This document shows positions 13,277 to 18,392 of a DNA stretch of 18,392 nucleotides, piece by piece; position 1 is the first letter of the stretch, and every line of letters begins with the position of its first letter. Location of the stretch: contig CAZYMS010000026.1 of NCBI GenBank assembly GCA_964648985.1, positions 1 through 18,392 of the forward strand. Reading direction: 5' to 3'. This stretch comes from JAEUSE01 sp964648985. GTDB lineage: Bacteria > Patescibacteriota > Doudnabacteria > UBA920. The translations under genes and the position numbers were made by a program. Below the pieces are notes generated by a model that worked only from the letters and a program-made list of their open reading frames with translations, was not told where the DNA came from and searched no databases.

Positions 13277-14184
13277 ATGCGTGCCTTGATCCGCTTTAGT
13301 ATATACGTGCACCGTGTGATAAGTATAAAAAGTTTCATTTTCCAAGAAGAAAAATAAATTTGAAATGCCCGGAGTGCCGCTGCACTTTCGACTATGGGCA
13401 CAGGGACAACATGAATGGGACCAGTACTTAGTTCACCCAGGAAATAGTCAGTATTGCCAGTATGGGTACCGCTCTTATCAAAACCAATGTTTCTCACCAG
13501 TGAGCGGCCAGGGTATAAGGTTAGTTTACCGGATAAAAACGCCGACGCATACCAGAGTATAGCCCAGGAGCGGTTAAAGCCTTGAATTTGTGATTTGAGC
13601 ATATAGGTATAAGGATATACGCCGCCAAGATCAAACGCTTTAGTGAGTTTTTTTGCTTCCAGCCCAGCGAGCAGCTTTGCGCCGTCTGACTGGAATACGT
13701 CCCAGCCGCGCTTCCAGGTCGCCCACCCCCAGCAATCTGCACCACGTATAAAAAAGGTTTCAGGTAGTTTTTCCTCAGTTGGATACACATAGCCATGCAC
13801 ACTTACCACCCGTTCATCGTGCTCATATAATTCCAGCGCTTCATTCATGTATTGCAAAAAACAGGGAGACGTTACTAAATCATCCTCAAGCACTATAATA
13901 CGGCCATGCTTTGCCACTAACTCCTGTACACCTTGTGTTATGGATCGCGCCAGGCCATAATTACCATCCCGTGAGATAACACGCACGAACTTGAACCCTG
14001 TCACAGACCCGAGTAGCCTTCGTACCGCAGCCACTGCATTTGCATCTGCTGGCTTCTTTGGGCCATCAGAAAAAACATACAGCTCGCTCAGAGGTGCTAA
14101 GCCGTTTTGGGCCAATGCTTCAATAACTTTTTTCGTATGTTCAGGACGGTTATATACAAACAACGCAATGGGTGCTGGAGTCAT
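13273..14184 (-). CDS. Glycosyltransferase with GT-A fold (303 aa)
   Basis: The product begins 'PIALFVYNRPEHTKKVIEAL' (5-24) and continues with 'SELYVFSDGPK' (33-43), 'GNYGLARSI' (74-82) and the metal-binding 'IIVLEDDLV' (96-104). 'FIRGADCWGWATWKRGWD' (145-162) is the aromatic-rich acceptor motif of a group often called GT2-like or GNT-I-like in bacterial polysaccharide clusters. The C-terminal third is less conserved and ends in a basic hydrophobic segment ('KLFILITRCTYILKRIKARI'), which may attach it to the membrane. It starts 3 bases after the previous stop and overlaps the next gene by four bases. Sugar and linkage are unknown. Confidence 0.85.
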   Translation of the reverse strand: MTPAPIALFVYNRPEHTKKVIEALAQNGLAPLSELYVFSDGPKKPADANAVAAVRRLLGSVTGFKFVRVISRDGNYGLARSITQGVQELVAKHGRIIVLEDDLVTSPCFLQYMNEALELYEHDERVVSVHGYVYPTEEKLPETFFIRGADCWGWATWKRGWDVFQSDGAKLLAGLEAKKLTKAFDLGGVYPYTYMLKSQIQGFNRSWAILWYASAFLSGKLTLYPGRSLVRNIGFDKSGTHTGNTDYFLGELSTGPIHVVPVPIVESAAALRAFQIYFSSWKMKLFILITRCTYILKRIKARI

Positions 14185-14187
14185 AGC

Positions 14188-14943
14188 TTATATTTTTAAC
14201 AACGCTGCATAATTGGCGTATTGAAAATTTTCCAACCCAGGATCGTATTGAGTAAGGGGCACTATCTGCTCGGGAAAAACTTTATACAACTGGTAGGGAG
14301 TATGCGCAAAAAATTCAAATACGTCTTTTAGCAATATGTGCGCATCTATGTACGTGCCGCCGTATTCAAATTGAACTACCTTGATTCGACCTTGTGCAAT
14401 CATATCGTGGGCACCCTGGAGCACTGCGAGCTCTGCACCCTCTACATCTATCTTTAAAAAATCAATGCTTTGTATGGCATGCGCCGCACAGAACAGGTCT
14501 ACAGTTGTTACATCCACGGACACACTACTCGTCTCTATACCCAACTGGCGAGGATAGAGCGAATTAAACGCCGACGACTCTACATACGTAAATAAATTTT
14601 TCTTCTCAGGAGCATTCCCCAGCGCTACATTGTAGTAGTGCACTGTGTCGGAGAATGGCATAGCGGACAACTCATTGAACGCTTGAGCAAATGGCTCAAA
14701 TGCGTATATCTCCGCCTCTGGACTATACGCATGTGCAAGTCTGGTCCACGTGCCCACATTCGCACCTACATCGAATATAACTTTCGCATTACGCGCATAG
14801 TTTTTCAGAAAAACGCTTTCTCCATTGCTCGCAAAGTTTGGGTTATTTTCATTGTTATGAAAAGATACTATCTTTTGCGAGACCTTATACACAAAATAGT
14901 TTTTTGAAAATAAGGAGAGGATCTTTTCCGCAAGGGTACGCAT
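14188..14943 (-). CDS. FkbM family methyltransferase (251 aa)
   Basis: FkbM-type enzymes transfer methyl groups to hydroxyls, and many act on sugars of surface glycans. Motif I 'VIFDVGANVGTWTRLA' (55-70), 'IYAFEPFAQAFNEL' (79-92) and the diagnostic 'IDFLKIDVEGAELAVLQGA' (160-178) are all present. 'VVQFEYGG' (189-196) follows near the C-terminus. The length is typical for a single-domain member. It is separated from its upstream neighbour by six bases and from the next gene by three. An O-methylation of a sugar on the lipid-linked chain is the natural guess; nothing in the sequence fixes the acceptor. Confidence 0.92.
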   Translation of the reverse strand: MRTLAEKILSLFSKNYFVYKVSQKIVSFHNNENNPNFASNGESVFLKNYARNAKVIFDVGANVGTWTRLAHAYSPEAEIYAFEPFAQAFNELSAMPFSDTVHYYNVALGNAPEKKNLFTYVESSAFNSLYPRQLGIETSSVSVDVTTVDLFCAAHAIQSIDFLKIDVEGAELAVLQGAHDMIAQGRIKVVQFEYGGTYIDAHILLKDVFEFFAHTPYQLYKVFPEQIVPLTQYDPGLENFQYANYAALLKI

Positions 14944-14949
14944 ATACAG

Positions 14950-15681
14950 TTATTCTTTTACAAACCAAAAACAACCACAGCCAAAGGACTCAGCAGCAAT
15001 ATCGTTGTCTGTTGCATTCTCATGAGGTGGGCCACTGGCATCGGGTATGAGCGTGCACTCTTTTAGCGAAAAGCCAGGAAATAAATCGAGCACCATCTGT
15101 TTTGAATATACTCGGTGGGCATTGAACCTGAGTTTCGCGTCGCCTACGGGAACGGCAATGAGAAGGTTACCGCCGGGCGACACCACACGAGCTAGCTCAC
15201 CCGCAGCTTTCAGGTCGCCGTCCGGATCCACAACATCTCCATAGCGACCTAGCCCAATATGCTCTATAACATGGAGACACGAGAGGCTTTTAAGCTCACC
15301 GTCTGCAAAAGGCAAATGCAATAAATCGGCCTGGCCCACACGCACATCTGAAAGTACTAATTCTGGCGGCCGAAAGTCATAAAAATCAATAGGAACAAAT
15401 GCTGAAGCAATGCCAACAAAATACAAACTAGAAGCAATATCAGTATGCACTACTGGTTTAATTTGTGCGAGCTTACGCGCAGCCCAGGCAGTATGGTAAA
15501 TATAATGCCTGTCGAATTTTGTATCTGGGGTCTTATCGGTAACACACGGATACACATCGCTCATCTTGAGTGGAAACCGTGGAGCACTATCAAGTTTTTT
15601 ATACTTTCTCCAATCGGCCCACACCAAAGGAAACAACACACCTTTGCCAATAGTTTTAACAATTGTATACAGAAAATTCAT
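14950..15681 (-). CDS. DUF268 family protein, methyltransferase-like (243 aa)
   Basis: The family is recognised from 'YFVGIASAFVPIDFYDFRPP' (87-106), 'LPFADGELKSLSCLHVIEHI' (123-142), 'GLGRYGDVVDPDGD' (143-156) and 'ARVVSPGGNLLIAVPVG' (164-180). These segments place it in DUF268 (first named from a C. elegans protein), whose central part looks like a class I methyltransferase fold with an altered SAM-binding end: the site that would be motif I reads 'LYFVGIASAF' instead of a D-x-G-x-G loop. The function is unknown, but bacterial members often lie in polysaccharide clusters, as here. Six-base gaps on both sides suggest co-translation with its neighbours. Confidence 0.85.
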   Translation of the reverse strand: MNFLYTIVKTIGKGVLFPLVWADWRKYKKLDSAPRFPLKMSDVYPCVTDKTPDTKFDRHYIYHTAWAARKLAQIKPVVHTDIASSLYFVGIASAFVPIDFYDFRPPELVLSDVRVGQADLLHLPFADGELKSLSCLHVIEHIGLGRYGDVVDPDGDLKAAGELARVVSPGGNLLIAVPVGDAKLRFNAHRVYSKQMVLDLFPGFSLKECTLIPDASGPPHENATDNDIAAESFGCGCFWFVKE

Positions 15682-15687
15682 GGGCTG

Positions 15688-16659
15688 TTAAAAATGTACG
15701 GTTGTTAAATATTTGTTGTTAAAAAATGTAGTGCATCCCCTATAGTACTCCCAATCTACGCCCGTCTTGGTTAGCACTATGAGTGGCTTGTTGGCATAGT
15801 ATGCAGCGAACGCACCGAACGTGCTATTTGAGCCAAGCAAAGCGTCTGTTTGTGCCAGTACGCACAAGTCTACAATTTCATTCTGCCCGGACACAACAAC
15901 GTGAAGCCCTGCAGTATTTTTCCTATCCACTGGGCCATCTGAACAGATAATAAAACAGGTCTCCGCTTCGGAAAGCTTGTACTGAGCAAGAAACTCATGC
16001 ATAGCTTTTACCGCTATTCCCATTGGTATGTACAGGTTGCCATCTTGATAGCTTGTTCGGTAATCTCCCTGACGTAGATGTACACCAATAATGTTCTTAT
16101 ACAATGCGCGGTTGGCAGCAATATACTCTTGTGCTTTACCCCACGACTCTTTTCGCGGTCGTATATACTCTACAATTTCTTTGCGGTAGCGCTCTATACC
16201 TGCTGGGTTACGAAAGAGCCACCCCATTACGTATAGTCTTGAACTATTGCTTTGCTCAAACGCTGCAAATGCCTGGTCAGCCGGCGAAGTCGGAGATAGA
16301 TAGCGTACAGTACCGGACACTTCCCCCTCCCGGCCAGACTTCACTATAGTACCTGGTAGAAAAAATGAACGCAATTGAGCGAGCGGAATATACATCTTAC
16401 GAACAAAGAACCTCAGAGCTGCCTCAAGGCCAAGAGGCTTGCACAGTCGGTACAGCCAAGAATAGGATGCATAAAAAAATAAAGTAAAAGCACCACCGGC
16501 GACTTTAGAAGAAAAGTACGCCCCGTACTCGAAAAATGATGGATTCTGCAACCCATATCCCCTATCGAGACAATATGCGTACACACTCACTAGTAGCCAC
16601 AGCTGGTTTGCGAGCCGGCCACCGTTGTGCTGGAGGATGATAATATTTTTTTTATTCAT
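15688..16659 (-). CDS. Alpha-1,2-fucosyltransferase-like glycosyltransferase (GT11)
   Basis: GT11 enzymes use GDP-fucose to add fucose to a terminal galactose or related sugar. The N-terminal 'NGGRLANQLWLLVSVYAYC' (12-30) matches the family's G-x-R-L-x-N-Q motif. 'IGVHLRQGDY' (191-200) corresponds to the donor-binding H-x-R-R-x-D-Y motif, here with Gln in place of the second Arg. 'LLGSNSTFGAFAAYYANKPL' (274-293) matches the S-N-S-T-F-S-x-W-A motif, with Gly-Ala-Phe in place of Ser-Trp-Trp. The 323-aa length fits. The deviations make the donor uncertain: it may be a GT11-like enzyme for another sugar. It starts 3 bases after the flippase gene. Confidence 0.78.
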   Translation of the reverse strand: MNKKNIIILQHNGGRLANQLWLLVSVYAYCLDRGYGLQNPSFFEYGAYFSSKVAGGAFTLFFYASYSWLYRLCKPLGLEAALRFFVRKMYIPLAQLRSFFLPGTIVKSGREGEVSGTVRYLSPTSPADQAFAAFEQSNSSRLYVMGWLFRNPAGIERYRKEIVEYIRPRKESWGKAQEYIAANRALYKNIIGVHLRQGDYRTSYQDGNLYIPMGIAVKAMHEFLAQYKLSEAETCFIICSDGPVDRKNTAGLHVVVSGQNEIVDLCVLAQTDALLGSNSTFGAFAAYYANKPLIVLTKTGVDWEYYRGCTTFFNNKYLTTVHF

Positions 16660-16662
16660 ATT

Positions 16663-17997
16663 TTACACAGCTTGTGCCACAGCATTCGCCTCTGTTGCGC
16701 GAAGATGCGTTCGAGTCTTTTTAAAGAAAAGTAAAGAAAGCGGTACGAGCGAATAAGAAATTAAGGTTGTAATTGCGGCGCCAGTGGCTCCATAGCGAGG
16801 TATAAGAACGAGGTTAAGCGCAGTATTACTCAGCGCGCCCATTGCGCTACTGTATAAATATATGCTTGTATAGTCTTCAGCAATAAGATATTGTGTCACA
16901 GCAGTAATAAGGAACATGGGCACTACTGACCAGATGTATATTTGAAAGATTGGTACAGACAATACGTACTGCGCACCAAATAAAAAAGGAATAACATACT
17001 CTGCTCCAAATGAGAGCGGGGCAGCTATAAGCACTGCCAAGACAAATAATGTCCCATATAACCATACAAGCCGTTTCCGATACACTAGTGCATTCGTGCT
17101 CTTTGCATTAACAATGGCAGGAAAGAGTGAAGCACAGAGTAGTGTTGGAACAAAATAGATCACTTCAGAAATTTTTACTGCTACCGAGTAAAGTCCTAAA
17201 GCGTGCTCCCCAGCAATATTCTTCAAGAGCACCTGGTCAATCTTCAAATACACCATAATCATAATATACGTAAGTGTAAGAGGGATGGCTGCTCTGCACA
17301 TGTCTTTTGCAAGCCGGGCGTTAAACTTCCAAGACCGAGGTGTGTCAGCATCGGCTCTGTACTCGTAGTAAAGCCCACAAGTGAGGATTACTCCATCGAC
17401 AAGATAGATAGCTATAAATGCAGGAGTACCAAAGCCAAAGTACACAAAAAGGAGTTTAAGAAGAGTTGAGACACATGCTGCGCCCATCTGTGCTAGTATG
17501 ACTTTTTTTGCCAGCACGCGCGCTTGGAAATAGGTGCTCAGTACATTAAAACTCGTGAGTATAAACGTGAAAGAAAATATAAAAATAAGGAGGCGCGATG
17601 CAGTGTCATGATTCAGGACTAGGGAAACGACGTTAACCAAACAAAGCGTAGCGAATCCCGCCACTAACTTGAGCCAGAAAGCCGTACCAAGCAGTTCCGC
17701 TTGTCGCTCTGGATACGTAAGTAAATCTCGTTTAAGGATGGTGTCTATGCCAAATCCTGCCAAAAAAGCCAGTATGCTAGAAAATCCGATCGCATAGTTT
17801 ATAGCACCAAATTTTTCAGGTCCAAGATACCGTGCTATATACGCCCCTACAAAAAAAGCAACAATGAGTGAGACCATTTGCCCGGCAAACAGCCACCCTG
17901 TATTTGCCGAATATCGTCTCACGCCGCCATGGTCAAATACCCACCGCCATTGCGCTGGCACAAAACCTTTCAATTTTTGGAAAAATATCTCAACCAT
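16663..17997 (-). CDS. Wzx-type polysaccharide flippase (MOP/PST superfamily, 444 aa)
   Basis: The product is very hydrophobic with about 12-14 membrane segments. It has the N-terminal pattern 'NTGWLFAGQMVSLIVAFFVG', then 'YIARYLGPEKFGAINYA', typical of Wzx/RfbX proteins that flip lipid-linked oligosaccharides to the outer leaflet. The C-terminal 'YGATGAAITTLISY' is also characteristic. The open frame reaches 18027, but that ATG lies inside the terminator hairpin 18014-18042, so ATG 17997 is chosen, with no ribosome binding site. It is the first gene of the glycan operon. No Wzy polymerase follows, so a single repeat unit, a protein glycan or a polymerase elsewhere are all possible. Confidence 0.93.
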   Translation of the reverse strand: MVEIFFQKLKGFVPAQWRWVFDHGGVRRYSANTGWLFAGQMVSLIVAFFVGAYIARYLGPEKFGAINYAIGFSSILAFLAGFGIDTILKRDLLTYPERQAELLGTAFWLKLVAGFATLCLVNVVSLVLNHDTASRLLIFIFSFTFILTSFNVLSTYFQARVLAKKVILAQMGAACVSTLLKLLFVYFGFGTPAFIAIYLVDGVILTCGLYYEYRADADTPRSWKFNARLAKDMCRAAIPLTLTYIMIMVYLKIDQVLLKNIAGEHALGLYSVAVKISEVIYFVPTLLCASLFPAIVNAKSTNALVYRKRLVWLYGTLFVLAVLIAAPLSFGAEYVIPFLFGAQYVLSVPIFQIYIWSVVPMFLITAVTQYLIAEDYTSIYLYSSAMGALSNTALNLVLIPRYGATGAAITTLISYSLVPLSLLFFKKTRTHLRATEANAVAQAV

Positions 17998-18003
17998 TTC
18001 TAT

Positions 18004-18009
18004 ATTGTA
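18004..18009 (-). promoter_or_regulatory. Possible -10 box (TACAAT) of the glycan operon, leaderless arrangement
   Basis: On the - strand TACAAT (one mismatch to TATAAT) ends 6 bases before the flippase ATG at 17997, so a transcript from it would be leaderless. No acceptable -35 hexamer is found at 16-18 bases; TTGTGA occurs only 14 bases upstream, within the terminator hairpin. The evidence is weak, and the true promoter may differ. Confidence 0.25.
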
Positions 18010-18013
18010 ATAT

Positions 18014-18042
18014 AAAACCCTGCTCACAACGAGCAGGGTTTT
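18014..18042 (-). terminator. Strong terminator after the efflux adaptor gene
   Basis: A perfect 12-bp stem AAAACCCTGCTC/GAGCAGGGTTTT (18014-18025 with 18031-18042) with a 5-base loop ends in TTTT on the - strand. It separates the adaptor gene from the glycan operon. Because of the flanking A and T runs it could also stop transcription on the + strand. Confidence 0.85.
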
Positions 18043-18101
18043 GGGTTTGCCAAGGCAAGAGACGTATCTTCATCGGTAAACTATACACCCCTCTTACGCT
18101 G

Positions 18102-18392
18102 TTACTTCTTTGGCTCAATGAAGGTCACAATTACCTGCCCTTCCGAAAGTCCGGATTTGATTTCCACCAAACCGCCATCAGCTTCTAAGCCCGTAGTCAC
18201 TTCTATTTCTGAGTAAATTTGTTTTTTCTGATTTGTGATAACTCTAACAAACTTCTTACCACCCTTCTCTATAAGAGAACGTTGAGGGACTGCAAGGACA
18301 GCTCCGGTCTTTCCAACTAAAATACTCATGTTTGCGGTCATGCCTGGACGGACATCGGTTGGATCTGAAACGGCAGCAGTAACTTTATAATT
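18102..18392 (-). CDS. C-terminal part of an HlyD/MacA-type efflux periplasmic adaptor (5' end outside the window)
   Basis: The frame is open to the window edge, so 96 codons plus the stop are seen and the start is missing. The visible segment contains the membrane-proximal and barrel region typical of RND/MacA-like adaptors. 'DVRPGMTANMSILV' (10-23 of the visible part) is the P-G-M-x-A/V pattern, 'AVLAVPQRSLIEKGGKKFVRVI' gives the V-P-x-x-A/S-L strand, and 'TGLEADGGLVEIKSGLSEGQVIVT' is the end of the membrane-proximal domain. The partner is usually an ABC transporter of the MacB type, which would lie beyond this window. It is last in its own transcript, ending at the terminator 18014-18042. 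Confidence 0.85.
   Translation of the reverse strand, partial: NYKVTAAVSDPTDVRPGMTANMSILVGKTGAVLAVPQRSLIEKGGKKFVRVITNQKKQIYSEIEVTTGLEADGGLVEIKSGLSEGQVIVTFIEPKK

Noticed and set aside
16663..18027. Longer flippase frame starting at 18027
   Set aside because: That ATG lies inside a strong terminator hairpin (18014-18042), so the transcript would hardly allow it; ATG 17997 is a better start.

Overview
The window looks like a piece of a Patescibacteria (CPR; Parcubacteria-like) chromosome. This placement is an inference, not a database result. It rests on tightly packed genes, a pilB-C-M-N-O type IV pilus operon with no lipoprotein PilP or secretin PilQ next to it, few clear Shine-Dalgarno sites, AT-rich simple intergenic sequence, and a glycan cluster dense in glycosyltransferases and methyltransferases. 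TGA ends several genes (for example the pilM and the 303-aa glycosyltransferase genes), so the TGA-recoding code of Gracilibacteria/Absconditabacteria does not apply.

Layout. (1) Bases 1-283: two identical 45-base copies of a tRNA 3' half (probably Lys-CTT), each followed by a terminator. The second copy has no matching 5' half and directly abuts a perfect 16-base palindrome. (2) Bases 284-1426, + strand: two small genes of unknown function, each with its own promoter and terminator. (3) Bases 7206 down to 1446, - strand: a type IV pilus assembly operon, promoter then pilB, pilC, pilM, pilN, pilO, a small membrane protein gene, then a terminator that lies tail to tail with the terminator of the + strand gene. 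The pilB-pilC and pilC-pilM gaps are filled with period-7 repeats that can fold into hairpins. (4) Bases 7258-7350: a structured, GC-richer non-coding stretch between the two - strand operons. (5) Bases 17997 down to 7351, - strand: a 12-gene surface-glycan operon with gaps of at most 15 bases and several ATGA overlaps. In order of transcription it holds a Wzx-type flippase, GT11-like fucosyltransferase, DUF268 protein, FkbM methyltransferase, glycosyltransferase, MetW-like methyltransferase, class I methyltransferase, GT-A glycosyltransferase, FdtA/QdtA-like ketoisomerase, DegT-family aminotransferase, GT2 glycosyltransferase and polyprenyl-phosphate sugar-1-phosphate transferase. (6) Bases 18392-18102, - strand: the C-terminal end of an HlyD/MacA-type efflux adaptor, followed by a strong terminator.

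How the genes work together. The last gene of the glycan operon should load the first sugar onto undecaprenyl phosphate. The glycosyltransferases would extend it, using among others a dTDP-3-amino-3,6-dideoxyhexose made by the isomerase/aminotransferase pair and probably fucose. The methyltransferases would decorate or cap it, and the flippase would move it across the membrane. No Wzy polymerase, no RmlA/RmlB, no sugar N-acetyltransferase and no GDP-fucose genes are in the window, so these must lie elsewhere if the pathway is complete. The pilus operon supplies the assembly ATPase, platform protein and PilM-N-O alignment complex, but no pilin, PilD or PilT is seen here. The points most worth a second look are the heptad hairpins on both sides of pilC, the tRNA 3'-half duplication with its palindrome, and the structured spacer at 7258-7350.
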